A DNA stretch of 64,000 nt from Dolomitihabitans soli. Its GTDB lineage: Bacteria > Actinomycetota > Actinomycetes > Streptosporangiales > Streptosporangiaceae. Location: NCBI RefSeq assembly GCF_022213955.1, contig NZ_JAKNTW010000042.1, positions 27,977 to 91,976 on the forward strand. The letters run 5' to 3'. Below the pieces are notes generated by a model. The model did not search any database. It was not told where the DNA came from and saw only the letters and a program-made list of their open reading frames with translations. Both the position numbers and the translations under genes were made by a program. Shown here in pieces: positions 24,729 through 34,004 of this stretch. The stretch's first letter is position 1. Each line of letters begins with the position of its first letter.

Positions 24729-25613
24729 ATGAACAGCAAAACCGATACACCCGTGACGGTCATCGGACTCGGACTGATGGGCCGGGCGCTCGCCGGCGCG
24801 TTCCTGAAAGCCGGGCATCCCACAACCGTGTGGAACCGCACAACCTCCAAAGCCGACCAGCTGGTGGCCGAGGGTGCACGGCTGGCGCCAACGGTTGGCG
24901 ACGCGCTCAAGGCAAGTTCCCTGACGATCATCTGCGTCACCGATTACCAGGCCATGCACGAACTGCTCGGCGCGCGCGATATCGAGCCGGACGGCAAGAT
25001 GGTGATCAACCTGACCTCGGGCGACTCGGCCCAGGCCCGGGAAGCCGCCCAATGGGCCGAGCGGCGCGGCGCCCATTACCTGGACGGCGCCATCATGGCC
25101 ATCCCGTCGGCGATCGGGACCGCCGAAGCCGTGATTCTCCACAGCGGGCCGCAGTCGGACTTCGAGGCGCACAAGTCAACGCTCGACGCGCTCGGCACCG
25201 TCACCTACCTTGGTGCGGACCATGGGCTGGCGTCTCTGTATGACGTGGCCGGCCTTGCCATGATGTGGAGTGTCCTGAACGCCTGGCTTCAGGGCACCGC
25301 TCTGCTCAGGACGGCCGGTGTCGACGCCGCAACGTATGCGCCGTTCGCGCAGCAGATCGCTGCCGGTGTGGCCCAATGGCTGCCTGGGTATGCCGAGCAG
25401 ATCGACAGCGGCTCCTTCCCGGCCGGGGTGTCGGCCCTGGAGACCGACGCGCGGGCGATGGCACACCTGATCGAGGAGAGCGAGGCGGTGGGCGTCAACG
25501 CCGAACTGCCAAAGTTGATCAAGGCGATGGCCGACCGCTCGATCGCCGCCGGACACGGTGCGGAGCAGTATCCCGTGCTGATCGAAGAATTCAGCAAACC
25601 CCGCAACGACTGA
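24729..25613 (+). CDS. NAD(P)-binding reductase, imine reductase/beta-hydroxyacid dehydrogenase type
   Basis: A 294-residue two-domain reductase. The N-terminal Rossmann motif is VTVIGLGLMGRALAGAFLKA, followed by VWNRT (NADPH-favouring arginine) and NLTSGDSAQAREAAQWAERR. The C-terminal helical domain starts GLASLYDVAGLAMMWSVLNA, an arrangement typical of imine reductases, where the usual catalytic Lys of 3-hydroxyisobutyrate dehydrogenases is replaced. Divergent MerR suggests inducible detoxification of a cyclic imine or carbonyl compound. Confidence 0.85.
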   Translation: MNSKTDTPVTVIGLGLMGRALAGAFLKAGHPTTVWNRTTSKADQLVAEGARLAPTVGDALKASSLTIICVTDYQAMHELLGARDIEPDGKMVINLTSGDSAQAREAAQWAERRGAHYLDGAIMAIPSAIGTAEAVILHSGPQSDFEAHKSTLDALGTVTYLGADHGLASLYDVAGLAMMWSVLNAWLQGTALLRTAGVDAATYAPFAQQIAAGVAQWLPGYAEQIDSGSFPAGVSALETDARAMAHLIEESEAVGVNAELPKLIKAMADRSIAAGHGAEQYPVLIEEFSKPRND

Positions 25614-25644
25614 CCGATCCCGATACCGGGATTTCAGCGGTCTA

Positions 25645-25788
25645 GAGAAACGATCATCACCATCCCGGGAAGCGATCTTCTAGGGCTCTCACCCACCCCA
25701 GGTCAGACCCGCTCGTGACCCCCCGCCCGGGCCGTTCTTGAAACGGCCTGACGGGATCCCGTCCGCTCATATTGATCGGACGGGATTT
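25645..25788 (+). repeat. Intergenic repeat, complete copy C
   Basis: The left module carries AGAAACGATCATCACCATCC and GGGAAGCGATC. The right module carries hairpin 1 (GGGCCGTTCTTGAAACGGCC, 25729-25748) and hairpin 2 (25755-25768 with 25774-25787, one mismatch). The GAGAGACGTT linker found in copies B and D is deleted here. It lies between the reductase and a convergent gene and may serve as its terminator. Confidence 0.68.
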
Positions 25789-25905
25789 CGTGTTTCCGGG
25801 GTCTCGAGGCCGCTGGGTGAGCCGGTTTCTGGCTCAAGTAGGGGCGTGCGCCGGGTTATCCCGGTACTCCAGGCAGAGCACGCCGGCTGCGCGATCGCGA
25901 ACCCC

Positions 25906-26613
25906 CTACGCGGGGTCCGCCCTGACCAGCCGCAGGAACGCCTTCAGCCCCGTGATCACCTCCTGGTTGTCGCTCAGCCCGTCCACGGTCTCGTCGAAAC
26001 GGCGGGTAATGAGTGTCATGCGGCGGCCCAGATCGTGGTCGGCCAGCGCCAGCCCCCTGTCGGCGGCGGTCAGTTCTTCGATGCCCCTGCGCAAGTTCTG
26101 CGTGATCGTCTCCAGCTCCGCCACCCGGTCGCGCAGGGCGATCACGTCCACGCGCGGGTACCGTACCTCCTGCCCGAGGGTCCTGACCCTCTCGCGCAGA
26201 TGCGAGGTGTACGCCGCGATCGGCCGGAACCCGGTCGCCAGCAGGTAGAACCCGGCAAAGTAGTAGCCGATCTGGGCCCCGGAGAAGTAGGTGACGACCG
26301 CGATCACCGCGGCGGACACGACGTGGCCGGAGATCGCGAGCGCGAGCATGCGCCGGGCGATGTGCCGCGCCTCGTCCTCGCGGTGCCGGGCCACCTCGAT
26401 ACCGGCCTCCCTGGACACCTGGACCTCGTGGAGGACGTGGCGGGCGGCGAAGCACAGGTTCCACGGGATGGTCAGGACGACGACCAGCCAGAGCAGGCAG
26501 ACCGCCCCGGCGCCCAGCGACAGGAGCGTGGACAGCGCCACACCCGCGTAGAGGATCAGCCAGACGGTGAGCAACGTGACGATCAGGGACGCGAGGAGCA
26601 GCCACCATTTCAT
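25906..26613 (-). CDS. Membrane protein with cytoplasmic coiled coil, unknown function
   Basis: A 235-residue protein with four predicted membrane helices: residues about 3-25 and 33-53 at the N-terminus, then 92-112 and 118-138. A charged loop lies between the pairs. A soluble tail follows with heptad-like stretches (RDRVAELETITQNLRRGIEE). No known domain. A CGCGGGGT-rich 3' end adjoins repeat copy C. Confidence 0.7.
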   Translation of the reverse strand: MKWWLLLASLIVTLLTVWLILYAGVALSTLLSLGAGAVCLLWLVVVLTIPWNLCFAARHVLHEVQVSREAGIEVARHREDEARHIARRMLALAISGHVVSAAVIAVVTYFSGAQIGYYFAGFYLLATGFRPIAAYTSHLRERVRTLGQEVRYPRVDVIALRDRVAELETITQNLRRGIEELTAADRGLALADHDLGRRMTLITRRFDETVDGLSDNQEVITGLKAFLRLVRADPA

Positions 26614-26863
26614 GGGCTTCAGGATGCGGTGATGTCGCGTATGAGCACGAGCGCTCTACTACTCAAATCCGGCCTGAGCATCCCACGGCGCCTACTGGTC
26701 ACGCTGTTGCTGAGCAACGCGTTCAACCGGGTCTCCCCGCGCCACTGCCGCGGCTGGAGCGTGAAGCCCGCCCGTGAGCGTGCGGGACAGGTTCGCCGCG
26801 CCGGAGGGCCTCCTGCCTCGGTACGCTTCAACGGCTCCCATCACGCGATCATGGAGGACGTCG

Positions 26864-27409
26864 GTGAAGAGGCTGATCGCGCGGCTCTGGCTCGGCATCC
26901 GCGGGCCGATCCAGTGGCGGCTGCTCTACCTGTCCCAGGCCAAGTTCATCGCCGGGGTTACCGGTGTCGTCCGCGACCGCGACGGCAACGTGCTGCTGCT
27001 GCGGCACAGATTCTGGCACGAGAGCCGGCAGTGGGGGCTGCCGACGGGCGGCGCGAAGCGGGGCGAGACCTTCGAGCAGACGGTCGTCCGCGAGGTGCGG
27101 GAGGAGACCGGGCTGGAGGTGAGCGTGGGCGAGCTGGTACACCTCAGGAGCGGGTTCCGGCTCAGGATCGAGGTCGCGTACGCGGCCGCGTACGCAGGGG
27201 GCGGCACGATGCGGCTGAACCCGATGGAGATCCTGGAGGCCCGGTGGTGCGCCCCCGGCGACCTTCCCGACGGGCTGTTGGAGTCGCACCGCCGCCTGAT
27301 CGAGTCGTCAGGTGGGCAGGGCGGCCGCGGCGGAGAAGGCGGGGTCGAGGTGTGCGGTGTCGTTGAAGCGGCACAGGATCCACCGGCCCTCGGCCGGCAC
27401 CAGGTGTGA
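26864..27409 (+). CDS. NUDIX hydrolase
   Basis: About 181 residues. The Nudix box is perfect: GGAKRGETFEQTVVREVREETGLEV (GX5EX7REUXEEXGU). It is a pyrophosphohydrolase of a nucleoside-diphosphate-linked compound; substrate not predictable. GTG start with GGAGGA upstream; the longer upstream frame is non-coding. The last 30 residues (GGQGGRGGEGG onwards) are low complexity and lie over a protein-like frame on the other strand, so the original 3' end may have been lost. Confidence 0.82.
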   Translation: MKRLIARLWLGIRGPIQWRLLYLSQAKFIAGVTGVVRDRDGNVLLLRHRFWHESRQWGLPTGGAKRGETFEQTVVREVREETGLEVSVGELVHLRSGFRLRIEVAYAAAYAGGGTMRLNPMEILEARWCAPGDLPDGLLESHRRLIESSGGQGGRGGEGGVEVCGVVEAAQDPPALGRHQV

Positions 27410-27493
27410 CACCGACCCGCTGTCGGCGCCGAGGAACGCGAACGGCCGCCGCCGCCTCGGCGAGGGCGGACGGCATCGTGCCCGCCGGCACAA
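27308..27493 (-). pseudogene. Possible C-terminal gene remnant opposite the NUDIX 3' end
   Basis: The frame reads RPFAFLGADSGSVSHLVPAE and GRWILCRFNDTAHLDPAFSA, a well-behaved protein-like sequence with no start signals and an abrupt Arg-rich beginning. It overlaps the NUDIX 3' end tail to tail. I do not recognise the family; it is listed because it explains the odd NUDIX tail. Confidence 0.3.
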
Positions 27494-27652
27494 GCAGGCT
27501 CAGCCTCCGGCCCCGCCGATCCCCGACAGCGCCCATGGGCGTGACCCCAAGCGGTGCAGGACTTCACGGAGTCCAGTTCGCCTTTTGCACGGCCTGGCGA
27601 CTGGGCTCTGGCTGTCGAGGTCAGTGACGCCGGACACTCGGCTCACCGCCGG

Positions 27653-28576
27653 TTATGCCACACCGGCATGACGGCGGCGGTACTCGCCCGGCGTGGCGCC
27701 GGCCCAGCGTCGGAAGGCCAGGTGGAAGCCGACCGCTGAGCCGTAGCCGACCCGTTCGGGGATGACAGCCTGCGGGACTGAGGTGTTGGCCAGCAGGTGC
27801 GCGGCCTCGCGCATGCGGCGGCCGGCCAGGTGGCGAGCCGGTGAGTCGCCGACCAGTTCCTGGAAGGCGGCGCTGAACGCCGATCGGGACATGGACGCCT
27901 CCTGGGCCAGGGCGTCGATCGTCCAGGACTCCTGGTAGCGGGTGTACATGGCCGTCAGGGCACGGCTGACTCCCGGGTGACGCAGCGCCTTGGCCGCCGG
28001 CATGTCCATCGTGCGCAGCGCCGTCCTCAGCGCGAGGATGAAGACCATCTCGAACGCGCGCAGGGCGACCAGCCCGGCGCCGGGCTGATCGCCCTGCTCT
28101 TCGGTGGCCAGGCCGCGCAGCGTGTGGTCCAGCAGCGGCTCGCCGGCCATCGTGGAACGGTCGAGCACGATCACCGCGGGGAGGGTCTGGTACAGCGGTG
28201 AGTCGCCGAGCTCGTCGTAGTGCAGCCCCGCGCACAGGAATCTCGTGGCGACTCCCTGCCCGCCGAGCTGGGCGACGGTCTGGTCACCGACTTTGCGGTC
28301 GGGGATCACGCGATCCAGCGGCACCGTCGGTCCATCGGCGTCATGGGCGAGGGCGTGAGCCGTACCGCGGGGGAAGACGGCCAGGTCGCCCGGACCGAGT
28401 GTCACCGGCTGGTGGTGGGGCAACAGCGCGTGGCACTCACCGTCCACCACGTAGTGCAGTACGGCGCACCGCTCCTCATCGCTGTGCACTCCCCAAGGAG
28501 CTCTCGCCGACCACCGGCTGACGAACACTCCTCGCAACCGAAGCGGAGCGAGCAGCTCACTGAGAAGATCGGGCAT
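27653..28576 (-). CDS. AraC-family regulator (cupin_6 type)
   Basis: A 307-residue activator: N-terminal cupin sensor (residues about 10-190, with LHYVVDGECHALLPHHQPVT and LGPGDLAVFPRGTAHAL) and two C-terminal helix-turn-helices (TIDALAQEASMSRSAFSAAF and the VGYGSAVGFHLAFRRWAGAT hallmark). Divergent from an NmrA-like reductase gene, whose promoter carries paired direct repeats likely bound by this protein. Confidence 0.92.
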   Translation of the reverse strand: MPDLLSELLAPLRLRGVFVSRWSARAPWGVHSDEERCAVLHYVVDGECHALLPHHQPVTLGPGDLAVFPRGTAHALAHDADGPTVPLDRVIPDRKVGDQTVAQLGGQGVATRFLCAGLHYDELGDSPLYQTLPAVIVLDRSTMAGEPLLDHTLRGLATEEQGDQPGAGLVALRAFEMVFILALRTALRTMDMPAAKALRHPGVSRALTAMYTRYQESWTIDALAQEASMSRSAFSAAFQELVGDSPARHLAGRRMREAAHLLANTSVPQAVIPERVGYGSAVGFHLAFRRWAGATPGEYRRRHAGVA

Positions 28577-28586
28577 GGACGTTCCC

Positions 28587-28616
28587 TAAATGGATCCAGC
28601 TATTGGTTAATGGATC
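28587..28616. promoter_or_regulatory. Direct-repeat operator between AraC and NmrA-like genes
   Basis: TAAATGGATC (28587-28596) and TTAATGGATC (28607-28616) are direct repeats 20 bases apart, two helical turns, as expected for an AraC-family dimer or for a monomer with two reading heads. Confidence 0.55.
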
Positions 28617-28645
28617 GTACTGTCCCCGGCCGCAAGACTGGACCC

Positions 28646-29419
28646 ATGAGATCAACACTTGTGCTGGGTGCCGGCGGCGCCCAGGGAGGCGCGGTGGCCC
28701 GACGGCTGACCGCGCAGGGCTACCGGGTGCGCGAGTTCCGCCGCGCCGTGGGGGACCTCGGTGTGGCCGAGGATGTGCGTAACGCCTTCGAGGGGATCAC
28801 GCACGCCTCGGTGGTCCTGCCGATGGTCCACGATGAACACATCGTCGCCCGCTACGTCACCAACATCATCGATGCCGCCCGCTCGACCGGCGTCGAGCGG
28901 CTGGTGTTCAACACCAACACCACCATTCCGGACAAGCCCACCCAACTGCCGGGCTTCGAGACCCGGCGGGCCGCCCAGGAGGCGTTCCTCGCCAGCGGCA
29001 TCCCCACGGTCGTGCTGCGGCCGCCGGCGTACCTGGAGAACCTGCTCGCCCCCGGCCTCCTCGGTACCGACGCCGTGTCGTATCCGCTGCCGCCTCACGT
29101 GCCGGTGTCGTGGCTCGCTCAGGCCGATCTGGCGACCGCCACGGAAGTGGCCCTGACGACGCCCGGGCTGGAAGGCAGGGTGCTCGACCTGGGCGGCCCG
29201 GCCTCCTTGACCGGGCCCGAACTGGCCACCTCGCTGGGCGTCGACTCATACCGACCGCTGTCGCCGGCCTCGTTCGAGGCGATGGTCGGTACGGCTGTCG
29301 CCGACATGTACCGCTATCTGGCGACCGATGAGGGCGTTAATGTCTACGCCCCAGTCTCCGATCCCGCTCTCGGGATCGGCCTGACTTCGGTGGCCGAGTG
29401 GATGGCGGCCCGCTCGTGA
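28646..29419 (+). CDS. NmrA/SDR-like NAD(P)-binding protein
   Basis: A 257-residue atypical short-chain dehydrogenase of the NmrA group: VLGAGGAQGGAVARRLTAQG nucleotide-binding turn, NTNTTIPD, and VVLRPPAYLENLLAPGL, characteristic of NmrA-like quinone oxidoreductases or redox sensors. An alternative start lies 36 bases upstream (28610). Coupled by GTGA to the next gene and probably activated by the divergent AraC protein. Confidence 0.85.
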   Translation: MRSTLVLGAGGAQGGAVARRLTAQGYRVREFRRAVGDLGVAEDVRNAFEGITHASVVLPMVHDEHIVARYVTNIIDAARSTGVERLVFNTNTTIPDKPTQLPGFETRRAAQEAFLASGIPTVVLRPPAYLENLLAPGLLGTDAVSYPLPPHVPVSWLAQADLATATEVALTTPGLEGRVLDLGGPASLTGPELATSLGVDSYRPLSPASFEAMVGTAVADMYRYLATDEGVNVYAPVSDPALGIGLTSVAEWMAARS

Positions 29420-29835
29420 CACCCGCGGGGCTCTGCGAGGCAGAGGTACGGCACATGCACCGGGTCATCGCCGCGTGGCTCAGCGGCGGGGACACGGAGC
29501 TGGCCATGTTCGCCGAACCGCTGGCCGACGACTTCGTCATGATCAACCCTGATGGGATGGTGATCGGGAAACAGGGTGTCGTGGATGAGTTCGGGCATAT
29601 ACGCGGGGCTGTGCCCGAAATCGCCATCGAGATCAGGAATTTCCGCCTGGTGACCGCCGGACCCACGCACGCGGTGGCCGCCTACGAGGAGTGGCAACAA
29701 TCGCCGGTGGGAAACAACAGCAGGCACAGCACGGTCGTCTTCACCGCCGACCCATCTGCCCGGTACGGCTACCGCTGGCGCCATCTCCACGAAACCTGGT
29801 TCACGCGAGCGGACATCGAATCGATTGCGCGGTGA
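29416..29835 (+). CDS. SnoaL/NTF2-like protein
   Basis: A 139-residue NTF2-fold protein (HRVIAAWLSGGDTELAMFAE, FVMINPDGMVIGKQGVVDEF, WRHLHETWF), the DUF4440-like branch. Members bind small molecules and act as isomerases, cyclases or accessory proteins. GTG overlaps the stop of the NmrA-like gene, so they likely work on the same compound. Confidence 0.8.
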   Translation: MTPAGLCEAEVRHMHRVIAAWLSGGDTELAMFAEPLADDFVMINPDGMVIGKQGVVDEFGHIRGAVPEIAIEIRNFRLVTAGPTHAVAAYEEWQQSPVGNNSRHSTVVFTADPSARYGYRWRHLHETWFTRADIESIAR

Positions 29836-29880
29836 GCGCCCTGGCCGCCGTCAGCCTCCGCGGTCGGAGGCTGACGCGGC

Positions 29881-31567
29881 TCAGGTGAGCACGACCGCGA
29901 CGGGGGCGGACGCGGCCCGCCGTCCGGCGGGATCCACCATGACGACCTCCACGTTCGCCGCATCCCCGCGGTCGGGCACAGCGATCGAGAACCGCTCGGG
30001 TTCGGCGGCGTCGCGAACGTCGGCGGCGTCCACCCGGGCGAGCGTGACCGGCCCCGCGGTGTCGCGGACCTCGAACCGGAAGCGCCCGGCCGGGCCGTCC
30101 GGCGCCGTCGCGGTCCACGCTACGACGAGGTCGGTCCCGGCTGCCGGCCCGGTCGCCCCGTCGACGACGGGCGGGAGCGGGGCCTCGCCGCTGAGCGTCT
30201 CCACGCGGGCGACCGCGGAGGGCTCCGAGCGGCTGGCGGCCCCCGGTGCACTCGCCCGCGCGATGACGCGGTACAGGTAGGCGACCCACGGGAGCACGGC
30301 GGGCCTCGAGCACGAGCGCCACGCGCTGGCCCGGCACGAGCGGGACGTAGAGGCGGACCGCCTGCGATCCCCCGGCGGGCTGGTCGACCGTCGCCACGAG
30401 GTCGGCCTTGAGGCCGGCCGTCGCGGGGGTCGGGGGCGGGTGCTGGACGAGGACGGTGCGCTGCGCGCTGACCGGATTGACGCGGTGGTCGGTGACGTCG
30501 ACCTTGAAGGTGTGCGCGCCCGGCGGGAGGCGCATCCACCCGAGATCCGGCTGGTTGACCCGTTCCGGGTTCTCCAGCTCGGCCGCCGCCGGCAGCGTCC
30601 ACTTGACCTGGAAGCCGGCCGACGCCCAGCTCGGCGTGGCGACGAGGCGCACCTTGCGCGCGACCTCCGGCGCGATCGGGGCGGGGACGGTCGGGTCGAC
30701 CTCGGCGGCGTCGACGCGCTGGCCGGAATCGGTGCGGAAGCTCACGACGACGGCGACCTGGGGGGCGTCCGGCGCCACGGCGTGGACGAGTTCACCCTCG
30801 AACGTCCCCGTGATCTCCATCGGGTCGAACCGCATGACGAAGTCGTGGACGCGCGCGATGCCCGACCAGGTGCCGACCTCATTCGGGTCGCCGACGAAGA
30901 GGCCGAGCTCCTGCAGGATGACGCCGGTGAAGGTGCCGTCGGAGGCGACGCCGGTCAGGTTGTCCAGGTTCTCCGGATCGATCTCGCCGTTGAGGTCGAG
31001 CAGCACCTCGTCACAGGCGAGGCCGAGGTCGGTTCCCGCGATGAGGAAGTGCGGTGGGACGAACCGGGCGGATGGAAAGCGCGGGTCGGCGCTGCCGTTC
31101 GCGCCGGTGAATCGCGCCGAGACGTCCGTGAGCCCCGCTCCGGCGAGCACGAGGGTGAGCCCTGGCCCGAGCAGACGGACGGTGCCGAGCGCGGGATTCG
31201 GGACAAGGCGGACGTAAGGATCCGTGACCAGGTCGGCGGGCACCAGGTCACGCGGGTCGGAGATGAGCTCGAACCGGCCGAGGTCGACCTCGATGCGGTC
31301 GAAGTCGTCGCTCCCACCCGGGAAGAACATCCGTACGGCGACGCGCGCGGTGCCGGTGCCGACCGGGATCAGCCGCAGGGTCCACGAGCCGATCGGGATC
31401 GACAGGTCGACCCCCGTCGGGGCGACGAGCGCGGCGGAGTACAGATCGGTACCGTCCGCCTGTGGCGTCGGACCGGCGATGTCTTCGATGAACGCCGGCG
31501 GTCGCGCGCCCGCGGGCAGGCGGCGCTGCAGTTGCTGCAGTGAGCGAACGACATCCTCGGCGGCCAA
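29881..31567 (-). pseudogene. Large uncharacterised protein gene with one frameshift (about 560 aa if restored)
   Basis: The first frame gives about 420 residues of beta-rich sequence (FIEDIAGPTPQADGTDLYSA, GSWTLRLIPVGTGTARVAVR, VLLDLNGEIDPENLDNLTGV) ending in QRVALVLEAR. It then turns into a low-complexity Arg/Gly frame. The good sequence resumes one base out of phase at 30297 as LPWVAYLYRVIARASAPG and ends VEVVMVDPAGRRAASAPVAV. A single extra C around GGCCCGCCG explains it. No signal peptide or known domain; the repeated beta-sandwich look is suggestive only. It is either a pseudogene or a sequencing error. Confidence 0.72.
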
Positions 31568-31739
31568 GGCCGGCTCCTATCGCTCACCAGACGCGGCTCG
31601 ACGCGCACTGGGTGTGAATACCATTTGATACGGCCGCTTTACGCTGGTCGCCCCGTTGCCACGAGCGGTCCGGAGTCTGCCCAACGGCATTGACGGTGAG
31701 GCCGATGTGTTCGGCCCCGGCATCGGGCAAGATCGCCCC

Positions 31740-32270
31740 ATGCGCCTGACTCGCAACCCCCGCGGCCTGCTCTTCACCGGGGGCGTCGGACTCGCCTCGC
31801 TCCTGACGTTCATCGAGGTGAGCACTCCCGGCCTGTCCTACTGGGCATTGGTGCTGGCGCTGTACTGGCTGGGGCTCGCCATCACCTGGTCCGTACTGCT
31901 GGGTCCAGGCGCGGGCCGGCGGGGGTGGGCGCGCTGGATGTTCGTCCCACTCGCACTGGTGCTGGGCACCGTGCTGCTGGTCACGGTCGACGCGCCCCTG
32001 CACGCGCGCTTCGCCCTGTCGGAATCGAGCCTGGAGCGCTACGCCCGGTCGGTGCGCGACGACGACGACGGCCGTGATCGGTGGCGGGGCCTGTATCGGG
32101 TGGGCTACACGGAGAAGATCCCGGGCGGAGCGCAGTTCATGGTCACCTCGTTCACCTGGGGTTGGAAGAGCTACGGCTTCGCCTACATCCCGGATCGGGT
32201 ACCTGGCCCGGACGAGGTCTGGTACGAGCATTTGCAGGGCCCTTGGTACATCTGGACCGATGGGCCCTGA
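31740..32270 (+). CDS. Small membrane protein, unknown function
   Basis: A 176-residue protein with three predicted helices in its first half (LLFTGGVGLASLLTFIEV, YWALVLALYWLGLAITWSVL, WMFVPLALVLGTVLLVT). A soluble C-terminal domain follows (YRVGYTEKIPGGAQFMVTSF, GFAYIPDRVPGPDEVWYEHL). Start placed at ATG before RLTRNPRG because the upstream extension lacks coding character. No known family. Confidence 0.65.
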   Translation: MRLTRNPRGLLFTGGVGLASLLTFIEVSTPGLSYWALVLALYWLGLAITWSVLLGPGAGRRGWARWMFVPLALVLGTVLLVTVDAPLHARFALSESSLERYARSVRDDDDGRDRWRGLYRVGYTEKIPGGAQFMVTSFTWGWKSYGFAYIPDRVPGPDEVWYEHLQGPWYIWTDGP

Positions 32271-32676
32271 ACCCCACGACGCATGACCTCCCGGTTCCAC
32301 GCCGATGTGCTGGGCATGCCCGAGTCGGACTCCGGCTGTTTCAGCAATGGTCGCCCGCGGCTCAGGCCGGCTAACCAGACACCAGCGGCCCCTGCCGCGC
32401 TTTCCGCGTCGAGGCCAGCCCTGGCCGGGCCCTGGAGGCACCCTGGCAGGAACGAGGCCGTTCACGTGCGGCAACCTGACAAAGGCGGGAGGCCGCAACA
32501 GGAACGGCGTGAACTTCACCGACTTCCTGCCCGCGATCGGTAAGGGCGCCCTGAAGCGCGGGGCTGTCCAACTATATCGATTTGCCACTCCAGAAAATAA
32601 GTCAAGACATTGATTACATCGCAAATACATGAAATATCGGATGTATCCCCGTAATTAAGGCACGGAGGAGTATCCG
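32271..32676. other. Intergenic region with an AT-rich promoter zone
   Basis: No supported gene. The last 100 bases (about 32568-32660) are markedly AT-rich against the local background and end with GGAGGAG before the protease GTG, so they hold its promoter and ribosome binding site. Confidence 0.5.
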
Positions 32677-33960
32677 GTGAAAATCCCCCCGATCACCGTA
32701 AGAGCCCCACGAGCCACCGGTCGACTGGCAGTGGCGCTGGGAGTCGCCCTCGCCATGGTCGCGACGGGCGCCGCCCAGGCCACCGCGGCCCCCACCCCCG
32801 CCCTCGTCAAGGGCGCCGACACCCGGGCCGTCGAGTCGGCCGACAAGATCCCGGGCGGTTTCGCCTCCTGGAAGGACCTGCTGGCCACCCAGGAGAAGCT
32901 GGTCAAGGCCGCCGACCGTGTCACCGCCGCCGTCAGGACGCAGGACGACACCGGGTTCGCCGGCATCGTCGCGGCGCCGGAGAACCGCGAGCTGCGCGTC
33001 TACTGGAAGGGAGACACCCCCGAGCGCATCAGCGCCCTGATCGGACAACTGCGCGGGGACGTCCCGGTCAGCGTCCTGCCCGCGGCCTACTCGGCCCGCG
33101 AGCTGGAGAGCGAGATGAACCGTCTCGCCCGCACCTCCGGCGACGCGATCACCTCGATCGCGCCGAACGCCGACGGCTCGGGCCTGACCGTCTCGGGCGC
33201 CGACTACGGCCTGACCCGCTCGAAGGTCGCAGACTCGGCAGTGCCGGTCACCGTGGAGGCCGGCGTCACGCCGACCCCGGCCAGCCGCTGGGACGACGCC
33301 GTGCCCTGGCTGGGCGGCGCGGCCTGGCGCAACGCCGGCACCGGCCGCGGCTGCTCGACGGGCTTCGCCGTCACCGCCGGCGGGACGAGCTGGATGCTGT
33401 CCGCTTACCACTGCGGCGGCGTCGGACAGACGGCCACCGACCCGACCGGTCAGGTGATCGGTCCGATCACCCATGCCAGCGCCAGCCGCGACGTGATGCT
33501 GATCCGCGCCGGCACCGCAGGCCGCGTCTACAACAACAACCCCGGCACCATATCGCCGGAGTTCACCAACCCGGTCGTCGGCACCTCCGCCTCCTACGTG
33601 GGCATGTGGCTCTGCACCTCCGGCGCCTACTCGGGCACCATCTGCCTTTGCCAGGTGAAAATGACCAACGTCACGATCTATCTTGCCGAGAGCGTGCTCT
33701 ACGGCATGGTCCTCCTCGAGAATTCGACGCGCAAGAACGTGGCCGGCCAGGGCGACAGCGGCGGCCCGGTGGAGACGCCCGAACCGTCCAGCACCACCCA
33801 GCAGCACGCGGTGGGGGTCATCTCCCTCATCGACACCGGCGCTCAGGTGCCCTGCACCGGTTACGTCATCAGCGGCCGCATCTGCTCCTGGCGGCTGTAC
33901 TACTCACCGTGGAGCAACGTGACCGCCGCCTTCCCGGGAATCGCCATCAAGACCGGCTGA
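32677..33960 (+). CDS. Secreted S1-family serine protease with pro-domain (streptogrisin-like)
   Basis: A 427-residue exported protease. Signal peptide about 1-38 (LAVALGVALAMVATGAAQAT), pro-region about 40-205, catalytic domain from VPWLGGAAWRNAG. The triad is complete: His in LSAYHCGG, Asp in SRDVMLI and Ser in GQGDSGGPV. Paired cysteines support an extracellular enzyme. GTG start with GGAGGAG. Followed by a hairpin likely to be its terminator. Confidence 0.9.
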   Translation: MKIPPITVRAPRATGRLAVALGVALAMVATGAAQATAAPTPALVKGADTRAVESADKIPGGFASWKDLLATQEKLVKAADRVTAAVRTQDDTGFAGIVAAPENRELRVYWKGDTPERISALIGQLRGDVPVSVLPAAYSARELESEMNRLARTSGDAITSIAPNADGSGLTVSGADYGLTRSKVADSAVPVTVEAGVTPTPASRWDDAVPWLGGAAWRNAGTGRGCSTGFAVTAGGTSWMLSAYHCGGVGQTATDPTGQVIGPITHASASRDVMLIRAGTAGRVYNNNPGTISPEFTNPVVGTSASYVGMWLCTSGAYSGTICLCQVKMTNVTIYLAESVLYGMVLLENSTRKNVAGQGDSGGPVETPEPSSTTQQHAVGVISLIDTGAQVPCTGYVISGRICSWRLYYSPWSNVTAAFPGIAIKTG

Positions 33961-33973
33961 CGAATCGATCGAG

Positions 33974-34004
33974 CGAGAGGCCGGGCGTTCAGCACCGGCT
34001 CTCG
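33974..34004 (+). terminator. Probable terminator hairpin behind the S1 protease
   Basis: CGAGAGGCCGG and CCGGCTCTCG pair with a single bulge around a ten-base loop, 14 bases after the protease stop. No T run, as is common in high-GC actinomycetes. Confidence 0.5.

Noticed and set aside
32305..32613. Frame containing KAGGRNRNGVNFTDFLPAIG
   Set aside because: No start signal or family, and the region behaves as an intergenic promoter zone.
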